64,000 bases of DNA from Monodelphis domestica. Lineage: Eukaryota; Chordata; Mammalia; Didelphimorphia; Didelphidae. The position numbers and the translations under genes were made by a program. Shown one piece after another: positions 11,300 to 22,125 of the stretch. Each line of letters begins with the position of its first letter. Position 1 is the stretch's first letter. The stretch is taken from the NCBI RefSeq assembly GCF_027887165.1, contig NC_077232.1, positions 81,389,399 to 81,453,398 of the forward strand, written 5' to 3'. Below the pieces are notes generated by a model. That model saw nothing but the letters and a program-made list of their open reading frames with translations, did not search any database and had not been told where the DNA came from.

Positions 11300-12520
11300 A
11301 TTTCAGTCAGCCAGCATTTATTACAAATTCTTCAGATGTTGTCCTAAATGTTAATTATATGAAGAAAAGCAAAAACAAACAACAATTTCTACCCTCTGGA
11401 TAGACAGCATGCAAATTGTGTACAAAAAAAAAAATACAGACAGGCTAAACTGGAGATGACCAAGAGAAGGCACCACTATTAAAGGGATTAGGAAAGGCTT
11501 TTTATAGGAAGTAGGATTTTAACTGAGACTTGAAGGAAGCAGGGGAGAGCAGCAGGTGGAGGATGAGGAGGGAAGAACATTCCAGACATAGTAGATTGCC
11601 AGTGAAAATGCCTAGTCAGGACATGAAGTTCTTTGTGCAAGGAAAAGCAGGGCAGCTAGTGCCACTAGACTTCAGAATACATGGTGATGAATCTGGCACA
11701 GGAAGACCAGAAACATAGGAAAGGGCCAAAGTATGAAGAACTGAGAACATCAAGCAGAGAATTTTATATTTGATCCTGGTGATAAAAGGGAACCACCAAA
11801 GTTTATAGAATAGGGCAAAGAGAGGGGTGGAGTGACATGGTCATACCTACATTTTAAGATCATTTTGACAGCTCAGTAGAGAATGAACTAGAATGGGGAG
11901 AGAGTTGAGGGAGGATATTGCATTAGTACAGTGATATAGTGATGAAGGCCTGCATCAGAGTTATGAAAATGAAATAGGGGAGATGGGGATGTATATTAGA
12001 GATATTGTGAAAGTAAAATTGATAGGACTTGCTTGGCAATAGATTGGATTAGGGGGATAAAAGAGTGAGGAATTGAGAATGGTACCTTAGTTGTGAGCAT
12101 AGGGGACTGGAAGGATGATTGTACCCTCAACAATAATATAGAAGCTTGGAAAAGGGGAAGGCTTGGGATTGAAAGATAATGAGTTGTTTTGGACATGTTG
12201 AGTTTAAGATGTCTACAAGATATCCAGTTTGAGATGCCCAATAAGCATTTGCAGATGTGAGACCGAAGATCAGCAGAAAAGTTAGTAATGGATAAACGTA
12301 GAGATAATAACTGAATCTGTGGGAAGTAAAGAGATCACCAAGCAAAATAGTATAAAAGAAATAAGGAGGTCTGGAATCAAGCTGTAGGAGACCCCCAGAG
12401 CTATGAGGTGTGATGTAGGTGAAGAACTTTCTCCACTGAGGAGTGGTCAGAAACATAGAAGAACCAGGAGAATGTAATGTGATGAAAACCTAAGAGAGAA
12501 GAGCCCATCAGAAAACAGGT
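11300..12520 (-). mobile_element. LINE-2, antisense, with reverse-transcriptase remnants
   Basis: About 1.2 kb of reversed L2. The 3'UTR part shows 'gggattaggaaaggcttttt', 'gaagaacattccagacatag' and 'ggagtgacatggtcatacct'. Toward 12,000-12,240 the minus strand still encodes WISCRHLKLNMSKT, the remnant of the L2 motif around WMSSRHLKLNMSKTE near the end of the reverse-transcriptase ORF. Frames are broken by stops and shifts. A SINE at 12526 follows directly. Confidence 0.75.
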
Positions 12521-12525
12521 CATCT

Positions 12526-12730
12526 GGGGGCAGCTGGGTGGCTCAGTGGATTGAGAACCAGGCCCAAAGATGAGAGGTCTTGAGTTCAAATCTGGCATCC
12601 GACACTTCCTAGCTGTGTGACCCTGGGCAAGTCACTTGACCCTCTTTGCCCAGCCCTTACCATTCTTCTGTCTTGGAACCAATACACAGTATTTATTCTA
12701 AGACAGAAGGTAAGGGTTTAAAAAAAAGAA
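12526..12730 (+). mobile_element. Full-length tRNA-type SINE with target duplication
   Basis: Begins 'gggggcagctgggtggctca' and contains 'ttgagttcaaatctggc', 'agctgtgtgaccctgggcaa' and 'ccaatacacagta', ending 'aaggtaagggttta' and an A-run. Direct repeats 'aggtcatct' flank it at 12517-12525 and 12731-12739, as expected for L1-mediated insertion. Confidence 0.92.
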
Positions 12731-12974
12731 AGGTCATCTCACTGATGTGTCAGAGTCTGTAGAGAGGTCAAGATGGATGAATATTTTAAAAGGCCATTTT
12801 TGGCAATTAAGAGATCATTGAGAACCTTGGAGATCAGTTCCTATTGAATGATGGTGTCAGAAGCCAGGATTCAGAGTTAAGAAGAAAGTAAAAGGAAAAG
12901 AAGTAGAGACACTGATAATAGTTAGCCTTTTTATAGAGTTTATCCTAAAAAGGGAGGAGAGATATGGGACATTA

Positions 12975-13115
12975 GTGGTCATCCATGCCAACCTCTTCAT
13001 GTTACAGATACGGAACTGAGACCAAGAGAGATTAAGTAACTTCTCCTAGGTCACACAATAGTGACAGAGCCCAAGTTCAAACCCAGGTCCCCTGATTCAG
13101 GTCTATCACTTTGTT
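12975..13115 (-). mobile_element. MIR-family fragment, antisense
   Basis: Reversed MIR core: 'ttacagatacggaactgaga', 'gattaagtaacttctcctag', 'gtcacacaatagtgacagag', then 'ttcaaacccaggtcccctga'. Confidence 0.7.
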
Positions 13116-13799
13116 GCAGTAGGATGATTGTTGCTTAGCAATACCATGGTATTTGTGTATAAATGCCTGAGGCTTTGAGTTTTATTTATTGGATCCTTTC
13201 TTGGATTTAGTTTCCTGTGGACCCTACTACTATTTTCCCTGCATTGCAGTTATTCTTTTATGTAGTTTAATGTCTATATAGATGATTGTCTTTCTCTTTC
13301 TCTTTTTTTAATTTAAAGCTCTTTTGATTATATTTGCAAAAATCCAAATATATTCTTACCAGCCCATATGAGATGTACTCCATTCCTAGCCAATAGTTTG
13401 TTATTCTTTTATTTAGAGATTCAGATCCCATTCTCAAACAACATCTATCCAACCCATGTACTTTACAAATCTATCTTCCTTTTCTGAATTCCTTGCCTTT
13501 GATGGGCAGCAGTGCCAAAATACTACCTTTCACCAATGTCTTAAGTTTCTTTCCTGAGACATTATAATCTTTAGTAGTAGTGCTTTCTGAATTTCTCATA
13601 TCAATATTTTTTGTGCCCACAAGAATCATTATTAGTAGCTAAAATATAAGAATAAATTACTTAGGCTAATACTTAAAGGTCTCAATAATCTGACTTCAGC
13701 CTATATTTTTAATACACATTTCTGTTTCAAAGTGAACTAAGCTGTTTTATGATTTTGCCTTCTCATTTCCATCTTTGACTTCCCATAGATTATCTCCTG

Positions 13800-14070
13800 T
13801 CCTTGAGTTCTAATTCTGCTACTTAGTGGTTGTTTGATCTTGAACAAGTCACTTAACTAAAGGACATTTAAGTGATGACTCTCTACCAGGCTCTAGGGAT
13901 AAAAGACAAATTAAAGAGTCTGTAATTATCTTATTAGATCTTAATTTCCTCATCTATAAAATGATATTAGTAATATTTATACTGCCTTCTCTATAGGATT
14001 GTTATCATAGACAAATGAGATCCTGTCTGTAAAATGTTATAAAAAATGTAAGTTTTCATTATTATTATTT
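13800..14070 (+). mobile_element. MIR-family element, split
   Basis: The first half is 'gagttctaattctgctactt' with 'gaacaagtcacttaacta'. After about 65 bases of other sequence the second half follows: 'atttcctcatctataaaatg', 'ggattgttatcatagacaaa' and 'taaaatgttataaaaaatgt'. Confidence 0.6.
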
Positions 14071-14080
14071 AATCAAAGTA

Positions 14081-14719
14081 CAGACAGTTCTTTATGTAAA
14101 TTTGCATATACAAATTCAACTTTATATAAAGAAATCTGAAAGAAATCCGCATTCAAAAAAAAAAAAACATGTTAACTTTACTATACAGTATTGTGTGTTC
14201 TTTCTCTCCATTTGGCTCAACATACCATAGCCTTCCACACTTCCACAAAAAAAGTCTTTAAAGAGCCCCTCCCAATTGAAGACAGAAGAACAGACACTGA
14301 GAGAGACCAGCACTGCCAGATCTGTAGCTTTACTTGAGACCTCAGGCACCAAAAGAAAAGACCTTTGTCTCTCACCCATCCACATGTCTAGCCCCTCGTG
14401 TATCTGTCTTCCATCTTTTTTATGTTCTAGTACTGCATGTCATTTCCCAACTCACATGTGTCACCTGTCCTCTCTTGTCTATGTCCCACCCCCAGGTGTC
14501 TGCCCCCTGCTTATTCTTCCCCTTGGTTCTGACCATATCCCTATAAAGCTGACTATGGCTGCTCTTGCTTCTCTCTCCAGCCCACACATGTCCTTGAGAC
14601 ATATGCCAGCCTCCTCTCTTCACAGTCATGGGACCCCCTTCCCCATGTTCTTGGGCAAATTTGCATTTTATAAAAATGCAAATAGAGAAGTCTATAGAAT
14701 GTAAAGCAAAGACTATCTG
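14081..14719. mobile_element. Tigger-like (pogo/Tc1-mariner) nonautonomous DNA transposon
   Basis: Terminal inverted repeats start CAGACAGTTCTTTATGTAAA at the left end. The right end, read on the minus strand, starts CAGATAGTCTTTGCTTTACA. Both ends are flanked by TA (14079-14080 and 14720-14721), the target duplication of Tc1/mariner-type elements. The 'caaattcaactttatataaa' just inside the left end resembles the sub-terminal region of Tigger elements. The 142-codon open frame inside it shows no transposase motif. Family assignment rests on the termini only. Confidence 0.65.
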
Positions 14720-15489
14720 TATATGTACATTCATTGCTGTGTGCTAGTAATGAATCCTATCCAACTAAGTCTCAGTAATACAAATAGATTTTATCTCATA
14801 GACTTAGAGTTGGAAGAGACTTCAATGACCAACCCATATCTTTTGTGACAAGCGTTTATCCATCCTTTAATTGAAGACCTCACATGAAGGGAGAAACCCA
14901 TTATTTCCCAAAACTTGCCTTTTAATTATGGATAATAGTATTTATACTATCGATTTTCTTACTTAATAAAGGACCTACCAATTCTTGTGTCCAGGAAAAC
15001 AAACCAGTGATCATGATTCTTGGATGATGATAATAATGGAGTTTTAGAAGGTTGCTGAGAGAGCAAATCCTCTCCAAAGTACAATATAAATAGAAAGAAT
15101 CAAAGAGCCTGATTTCAAATCCCCAGCTCTACTAACATAATTCAGTTTATAATTTTAAGTTGACAGTGGTTTAGGACTTATAGTGCTTTCATCTATAGAC
15201 ATCTGAGGCCATAACTATTGTACTTAACACATTTTCCCAGTTGTTTCTTCCTGGGAATGTATTAGAAACTTTATCCTCTGTTATTTCTATGTTATACTTG
15301 ATGTCTTCCATGACATCTGGTTTTATATTTTGTATTCTTTCTCTATTTTAAATTTTAAATCCTCTTAATCAGATCAACAATTCTCTGGACAAACAAGTTC
15401 TTTCAGCTAAAGCTGGATCACCACTTGTTGGTTATATTGCATAGATGAATACGTGACTTATTCAGTCCCTCTTGACTCTTAAGAGTCTA

Positions 15490-15677
15490 GGGGGCAGCTG
15501 GGTAGCTCAGTGGATTGAGAGCCTAGACTTAGAGACAAGAGGTCCTAGGTTCAAATCTGGCCTCAGACACTTCTCAGCTGTGTGACCCTGGGCAAGTCAC
15601 TTAACCCCCATTGCCTAGCCCTTACCACCCTTCTGCCTTGGAGCCAATACACAGTATTGGGTAAGGGTTTAAAAAAA
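15490..15677 (+). mobile_element. Full-length tRNA-type SINE with target duplication
   Basis: Begins 'ggggcagctgggtagctcag', contains 'taggttcaaatctggcctca', 'agctgtgtgaccctgggcaa' and 'gccaatacacagtattggg', and ends with an A-run. 'aagagtct' occurs on both sides (15481-15488 and 15678-15685). Close to consensus, so relatively young. Confidence 0.9.
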
Positions 15678-15724
15678 AAGAGTCTGGGAGTCTGTGAATC
15701 CTAAGGAAACAAATGGATTGGCCA

Positions 15725-16044
15725 AGAACCCCCTTCTCTAATATCTTAAATTATGTTCCAGAAAACAATATCCTTTTCTTAACCACCATCAGCATCCATT
15801 TATTTCATATACCCTTTCTAATACTATCCGTCCCATCCTCTGCTGTCTCCTCCTTTTGCTTTCAATCTTTCCCAGTGTCAGAGTCTTTGTCAATGAGTCC
15901 TTTCTTCTCATTATGTAATCAAAGTATTTAAACTTCAACTTAAGTATTTGCCCTTCTAATGAATAGTCAGAGTTAATTTCCTTAAGTATTGACTGATTTG
16001 ATCTCCCTATTGTCCAAGGAACTCTCAAAAGTCTTCTCCTGTAG
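15725..16044 (-). pseudogene. RTE/BovB-like LINE, part 1 (C-terminal ORF remnant)
   Basis: The minus strand from about 16028 reads RVPWTIGRSNQSILKEIN, then DYSLEGQ and YFDYIMRRKDSL, TLTLGKIESKRRRQQRMG. This corresponds to the C-terminal part of RTE-clade (BovB-type) polymerase ORFs, whose pattern is RVPWTARRSNQSILKEI...MRRADSLEKTLMLGKIEGRRRRG. It is separated from part 2 by the SINE at 16045. Stops and shifts make it non-functional. Confidence 0.8.
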
Positions 16045-16249
16045 AACAGGTAGGTGGCTCAGTGGAAGTGGATTGAGAGCCAGACCTAGAGATGGATGGT
16101 ACTGGGTTCAAATATGACCTCAGACATTTCCTAGCTGTAACTCTGGGCAAGTCACTTAACCCCAGTTGCCTAGCCCTTACTGCTCTTCTGCTTAGGAGCC
16201 AAAACTTAGTGCTGATTCTGAGATGGAAGATAAGAATTTTTTTTTTTTA
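16045..16249 (+). mobile_element. tRNA-type SINE inserted into the RTE/BovB fragment
   Basis: Head 'aggtaggtggctcagtgg' with a small internal duplication, box-B-like 'gggttcaaatatgacctcag', 'gtaactctgggcaagtcact', 'gttgcctagcccttactgct' and a T/A-rich tail. It lies exactly between the ELWCWRR-like and LLRVPWT-like parts of the minus-strand RTE reading frame, so it entered after the RTE copy. Confidence 0.8.
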
Positions 16250-16770
16250 ATTCTCCAGCACCACAGTTTGAAAGCATGTTTCTTTGGCACTTAGCTTTTC
16301 CTATAGTCCAACTCTCATAGTCACACATTGCTACTGGAAAAAGAAAAGCTTTGACAACAAGGTGATATCTCTGCTTTTTAGTATACTGTCTGGATTTGCC
16401 ATAGCTTTCCTTCCAAAAAGCAAGCACCTTCTAATTTCATAGCTACAGTCACCATCTGCAGTGATCTTTGAGCCCAAGAATATAAAATCACATACTGCTT
16501 CCATTTTTTCTCCCTCTATTTGCCAGGAAGTAATGAGAATCAAATGCCTCTTTTACCCTTATCAAGAGGTTTCTTAATCCTTCTTGACTTTCTGCCATCA
16601 GAGTGGTCTCTTTACATATCTGAGATTGTTCTTATTTCTCCCAGCAACCTTAATTCTGGCTTTTGATTCATCCAACCTTTCATTTCACATGAAGTGATCC
16701 AGTACAATCCCTATCTGAATAGGACTCCTCTGTATAGCACTCCCAATAAGCAGTCACAAACTAGCATTTG
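16250..16770 (-). pseudogene. RTE/BovB-like LINE, part 2 (polymerase remnant)
   Basis: The minus strand reads ILITSWQIEGEKMEAVCDFI, then FLGSKITADGDCSYEIRR, LFGRKAMANPDSILKSRDIT and, nearer part 1, CDYESWTIGKAKCQR. These match the BovB/RTE polymerase region with pattern FLGSKITADGDCSHEIKRRL...SRDITLPTKV. Frame breaks separate the blocks. The upstream end is approximate ('gggagtgctatacagaggag' on the minus strand still fits). Confidence 0.85.
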
Positions 16771-17420
16771 CTTTAAGACTTAGAGAAAGGAAAACCTAAC
16801 ATGCTCTCAAGGTACCCTATTAATCTTTTAGATAGCTATAATTGTTAGAAAGCTTTTCCTTTTATTCATTATTCTCAGTTCTTCCTCTGGGGACCAACAA
16901 GAGCAATTCTAATCCCTCTTTCCCATGATAGCTCTTTAAATAGTACATTTATCATTTAGGCTGTTGCCCCCTTTCACCCTCCCCCTTTTTCTCTGGCCAA
17001 CTTTTTTATTCTTCAGCTGACTGTCTCCAATGCTAGTTCTTGTATGGCATGATCTTAAGACCAACCATTCTAGTTACCACCTTCTTGATATGTTCCAGCT
17101 TATCCATGTACTTATTAAAATGCAGTTTCTGGCACTGAGCATAGTAATGCTGATGAGCTTCAGACACAGCAGAGTAGAGTGAGAGATGTGCTCCTGTAAT
17201 AAGAGCTGTGCTCTATCTCCTTCTATTCTTACATCTTCTCAGAAAAAATTCATTTGTTCCAATCAGAGATTATCTAGGAGGGTCCAAGGACAATGAGGAA
17301 AGTAAGTCTCCTTTCCTTGATCTCCTCTCTTGAAATTGTGAGTATCACTCGTCCTTTCAATTTAGTTTTGCTGAAATGGATCTCTGGCAATAGAAACAGC
17401 TTCCCCTTGCAGTATCATGA
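16771..17420 (+). other. ADD1 intron, no identified feature
   Basis: About 650 bases between the RTE fragment and a MIR-like element. I recognise no exon and no named repeat. Confidence 0.5.
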
Positions 17421-17424
17421 ATAA

Positions 17425-17650
17425 CAATAGCTCACATCTATACAGCTCTTTGAGGTCCATAAAGCAGTTAGCTCCCATTAACTCTATAGACAGATAGTAT
17501 AAGTATAATCTGCATTTTAAAGATGAGAAAACTAAAACTAGAGGTAATGAAATGACTTCCCCAGAGTCAGATGAACTAAATAATGTCAGGACCAGTACTA
17601 AGACTTAGGTCTTCTGCTGACTGTAAGACCATTGTTTTTCTTCTATATTG
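17425..17650 (-). mobile_element. MIR/CORE-SINE, antisense
   Basis: Reversed CORE-SINE order: 'caatagctcacatctataca', 'gctctttgaggtccataaag', 'gatgagaaaactaaaactag', 'ttccccagagtcagatgaac', then 'actaagacttaggtcttctg'. Confidence 0.65.
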
Positions 17651-18699
17651 TTATATAATTGGCACCATTATCTATCAAAATGCATTGAGAAGATCCAGTC
17701 TATCTATATTATTGACTTGTACATATAATTTCTTAGATGTGATTATTTCCTTAGAAGCAAGAGTTAGCCCATACTAAAATCCAAAGTAACTTTGATTTCT
17801 GTATTTCAGTTCTGATTTGAATCTTTAACAAACTAAACATATAACAAATGTTTGTTTAGCAAATTAATCAAATGCAATCTGGAGCCCAGGTCCCAAACAA
17901 CATGAGCTGAAGAGAAATGTTATGGTCAATCTCAGGGTGGAGTTCTCTGGTAACTCAGTATTCCTAGGACTGTGGCTCTCCCAAAAGAAATGTTTACCAA
18001 CATTGACCAATCATTTACACTAATGATAAGAGTTATAAATTGTCCCATTTTCTGTTTACCTTGCCACCAATTTCTTTCTGAAACTGATAACAGAAAGATT
18101 TTAGCATTTGGAAAGAATCAAGCTTTTATCTTTACCAGGGTGAGTTCTCCAAGTTGAAGAAGAGACCTACCATTTCCATTTCTCTGCATTTTGGGGAGGA
18201 ATTAAGGGTCAGCAAGTAGACTAAAATTGTCTAAATACATAGGGAAAAGAATAGAATTGATCTGTGCTCTTCTGGGTGCAAAACGTCTCAGAACATATTT
18301 TACCCTGATTAAAGATAAGAATTCATGATACTTTTCATGATCTGAAGAAGGTAATGTATCCCTTTTTTTTTTTAATCCTTATTACTATTAGAAAACTTGG
18401 TTTTTGTTTTTTTTTTCCTTTAAAAACAATCTAAACTGATTTGGCATTTTGCATTCTTCATAGATTCTTGCTTCTGATAACTGAATATTTTAGGATCAAA
18501 TTTATATTGTGCTAGGGGAACAATCTGTCTGAGAATGCTGCTGACCCTAAGGAAAAACAAATGCAGCACTTCTAGGATTAATTTTGATTAATCTCAAAAT
18601 TTCATTGTTTTCTCCCTAACTTGACCCGTTGTCAAGGTTAAGTAGCTTTTAAATACATTTTGGCTTTATAGCAGACATTTGGTTGTTGTATTTTATCAG

Positions 18700-18856
18700 G
18701 GTGAACTGGTGACTGCTTCAAAGGCTATTATTGAAAAGGAGTACCAACCAAAAGTTATAGTGAGCACAACAGGACCAAACCCCTTCAACAAGCTCACTGA
18801 CCGAGAACTGGAGGAGTATCGGAGAGAAGTGGAACGGAAGCAGAAGGGCCCAGAAG
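18700..18856 (+). CDS. ADD1: Alpha-adducin exon (52 codons, phase 0 to 1)
   Basis: A 157-bp exon with acceptor GTATTTTATCAG and donor GTTTGAGC. It encodes GELVTASKAIIEKEYQP and continues through VIVSTTGPNPF, LTDRELEEYRREVERKQKGP to a split Glu codon. This is the strongly conserved tail region of alpha-adducin; PNPFNKL here versus PNPFTTL in human as I recall it. The last base supplies the first position of the next codon, which the exon at 22623 completes as GAA (Glu-Glu-Asn), matching the human order ...SEEN. Confidence 0.97.
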
Positions 18857-20499
18857 GTTTGAGCACTTATTTAAAAATTCAGTTCAATAGAGACTAAGGC
18901 CCTAAGTGGGGTGGCTATGAGGGAGTGGGGAGGAGACAAAGCAGAGTAAGATATGGTCCCTGCCCTGATAAGGTTTGCAACCTAGACAAGGCACAGACAC
19001 AAATGACTACAAGTCAGAGCACAATATAAGGAGTACAGGAAAGGGAGAGGTCACCCCAGCCCAGCACAACAGGGAAACTATTGCTATTGTTATAAAAAAT
19101 GTTTATTTGGAAATTTCCAGGAGAAATAGGGAATTTGGGTTTTTTGGTGGTGGTTCTGTTTTGTGTTTTAGTTCTTTGTGGTATAAGGTTTGCTGATACT
19201 TCGTGATAATCCTTTTAAAGGGCTTAGTGCTGCCATCATAACTAAGCAATACCTTTAAGCATCACAACCCACTAAAGCAGAGGGCAGGGGGAAAGAGAAA
19301 GGAGGGAAAAGAGTGGACAAATGGCAGGAGAGAGGAGAGATAAGGTTGGGAGAGAGGAGAGGAGATGCATCGTGAAGGGTAGACTGGCCCTTTGGGATGC
19401 TTTCTGTTGCTCTAAGGTAAGGACTCCCTGGAGCTTTCTGACACAGCCATTGGGCTTTCCTCAAGTTGTCTTGCCTGGCACAAGACTCATAAATCACGGC
19501 ATTTGTTGGATTTGCCAGGTTTCAGTTCTTCATGACCTTGGCAGAAGAGTCCTCCCATAAATCATCAGTCAAGAGGGGTGGATGGGAGGATGGGCCAGAA
19601 CACTGTCGGCAGTTCTTAGTGCTTTCACGCATGACTCCAGGGAAGAACAGTGGGCTAGCTGGATGGAGGCCTAGATGGCTGCTTTAGCTGTGCCATCAGC
19701 CATACGTGTGACCTTGGGCGAGCTGTCCTCACACCCCGCCCTCCAATCAAAAACGTCCACCTTTGTGTGCCTCACCTTCCCCCCTCCCCCTGCTGCTTCT
19801 GAGTCACCGCATCTCAGGGAATGCTTCTGAGGACTGTGAGAGCAATTTAACCTTCTAAACATTCTGTCTGATCTTATTTATGCCATCCACTTAGTTTGTT
19901 CTTTAGAAAATCATTTTAGGCAGGATATTGAGGGAATTTTTAGCAAGTTTTATATCCTTGGGATTATTAGCTTCTGCTCCTATTTGGAAGAGTTGTTGGT
20001 ATTCCAGTACCTTGGTATTCTGGATTTCATGTAAGATTCTGATCTTACCCTAGTTTGTGGGCACTGTGGTTTGCTTTCTTCTTTTCTTACCTTCTATCTT
20101 AGAATCAATACTGTGTATTATAACTAAGGCAGAAGAGCAGTAAGGTCTAGGCAGTGTCTTGCTTAGGGTCACACAGCTAGGAAATGTCTGAGGACAGATT
20201 TGAATCCAGGACCTCCCATCCCTGGGCCACACTGTGTCTTTCTCATATGATTCTCTTGAAGGCTACACTTTGAAAGTAGCACCAGGCTAAGACTAATAAA
20301 TAACAGAGTCAGAATTGAATAGAGAGTAACAGGTAGTTTCAAATAACTAAAAGAAATCCCTGGCCTGGAAAAGCAACCCAAGCAAAGTCCAAGGATGAAG
20401 GAACCAACAGAAGCCCAACTCATTGACCTCGGTGAAGGTGCAGGCTGTCTCAGTCTTTTCCTAACTGTGAGTTCACTGCTGCATGGGTTTCTTGTTCAG
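18857..20499 (+). other. ADD1 intron before candidate cassette
   Basis: 1.6 kb with an old SINE at 20081-20229 and no recognised exon. Around 18950-19060 the sequence is weakly L2-like in reverse. Near its 3' end it has a branch-point-like CTAAC (20461-20465) about 35 bases before a pyrimidine-rich CTTGTTCAG acceptor. Confidence 0.55.
20081..20229 (-). mobile_element. tRNA-type SINE, antisense
   Basis: Reversed tail 'taccttctatcttagaatca', core complement 'agggtcacacagctaggaaa' and 'atttgaatccaggacctccc'. The head is missing. Confidence 0.8.
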
Positions 20500-20628
20500 C
20501 TGTGCAGCAGATAATCCCCTGCCTTCACCTGAAAGACTCTGAGGAACTGCGGTCCTCCCACAAGGAATTTCACATTGCAGTCATCAAAGCATTAAACTCC
20601 AACCCCGACCTTTTTACTGAGAGCTCAG
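20500..20628 (+). CDS. Candidate symmetric cassette exon of ADD1 (43 codons), unrecognised
   Basis: Between TTTCTTGTTCAG and a GTACTG donor lie exactly 129 bases. Joined after the phase-1 exon ending at 18856 they stay open, giving AVQQIIPCLHLKDSEELRSS then HKEFHIAVIKAL and NSNPDLFTESS. They end again in phase 1, so the next exon still begins with the expected Glu-Asn. The other two frames contain stops. A CTAAC branch-point match lies at a normal distance upstream. I do not recognise this peptide from any adducin. Its amphipathic, soluble composition differs from the disordered acidic tail around it. It could instead be a chance open stretch. A downstream cryptic acceptor (CTGTGCAG) would shift the frame. 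Confidence 0.5.
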
Positions 20629-21080
20629 GTACTGAGTCTGGACGACCACTCCCCTAATCTCCCTGCCTGGAACCTCCACGTATCTCTGCTGTCCCTAGAA
20701 GTCTTCAGACTGCCTTGATTTACCACCTCAGGGGCTAATGATCAAATTCTTTCATTGGTGGAGATTTTGGGCTGGGGGGGGTTATCTGGGAATGGCTTTC
20801 TACTCCTGAGGAAATCTTTTATACTTCAGGGCTTTTTTTGGTTCCTATTTTAGACTAACCTTCACTACTTTGTCATGTAACTGCTATTAAAAAAAAACAC
20901 ATTCTAAATCTTATGGGAATATGTGCCTATCACTGCATGCTATGTTAGTCTAATATGCCCTTTTGCTGAGTGACATTGATAAAATCCCATTATTTGCATT
21001 CAGTTCAAAGCAAGCAAAATTACTATCAAATGTAAATTGACATGACATTTTCTCATAGTACACTATTTTCCCTTTAAAGA

Positions 21081-21277
21081 AACCAAACCCTCTATCTTCT
21101 GTCCTAGAATTGTTACTAGTATCAATTCCAAAGCAGAAGAGTATATGGTTTAGGCAGTGGGGGGTTAAGTGAGTCACCCAGGGTCACACAGTTGGAAAGT
21201 GTGTGAGGCCACATTGGAACCCAGGACCTCCCATCTTTAGGCCTGGCTTTCTATATACTGAGCCACCTAGCTGCTCC
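21081..21277 (-). mobile_element. tRNA-type SINE, antisense
   Basis: Reversed element with 'agggtcacacagttggaaag', 'tggaacccaggacctcccat' and the head complement 'gagccacctagctgctcc'. Nearly full length, moderately diverged. Confidence 0.85.
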
Positions 21278-21939
21278 AGTACAGTATTTTCCAATGAGAA
21301 GTGGGTGACGGCATTTCTTTTCTCCGTCCTAATAAAGTTCTCTTGGAATTATATTCCATTCTTTCAGAGAACTCTCACTTCTCATAGGCCACAGATTGGT
21401 GTCGTTCAAAAACATAATTCCTAGGTTTCCTCCACCACATATAGACAGTGAGTGAGAGGTGAGTTTTGATGAAGTTGCAGGCCAGCAGCCACCTAGTCTC
21501 TAGAAAGAGCCGTCTGCATTAAGTTGGCAAAGACCGGGGATTAATAGCTTTGATTTGGAAGGGTTATACAGTCCACCATCCTACGCAGCCTATCCATGAA
21601 GTCCTTCTACGGTTGCCCTTACATATAGCTGCTGCTGCTGCTAAGCTATTCAAATGAACACCAGAAATCTGAAATGCTTAGCATATGGTTTTTAGTGGTT
21701 ATTTCTTTCCAAACAAAGAAATTTGAATTTTCCCAGGTACGTGATCCATCAATAGCCTATTTTTTTGTCTGAGACTATAAGTGATATTTACCCTTTTTCA
21801 GTAGGCAATGGAGGATGGGGGCAGGGAAGAAGGAGCAGTTAATGAAGTTATAGAAGATTGTTTATAGATAGAAGCAGCTTATGTGTGAACTGGATTTTAT
21901 CAATCTAGTGCAAAGAAGTAAAAACCAGAATATCATTGT

Positions 21940-22125
21940 ATAATGAGAAGGTAGACCCAAGTTCAAGTTCTGGCTTTGCCACTTTCTAACCATAGGTAAG
22001 TCACTTAACATTTTTAGCCTCATCTGTAAAATGAGCATAATGAAACTTGAATTACATATTTAAGAGGTTGTTTTGAGGAAAGCACTTTATAAATCTTAAA
22101 TTAGTACTTACAGAAATGTAAGTTT
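21940..22125 (+). mobile_element. MIR element
   Basis: Shows 'ttcaagttctggctttgcca', 'aggtaagtcacttaacattt', 'cctcatctgtaaaatgagca' and 'aaagcactttataaatctta' in MIR order. Confidence 0.75.

Noticed and set aside
14276..14704. 142-codon open frame
   Set aside because: It lies inside the Tigger-like element and shows no transposase motif; composition suggests chance.
20508..20628. Use of the second acceptor (CTGTGCAG) for the candidate ADD1 cassette
   Set aside because: It would give 121 bases and break the ADD1 frame, ending at an early stop; the first acceptor is the only frame-keeping choice.
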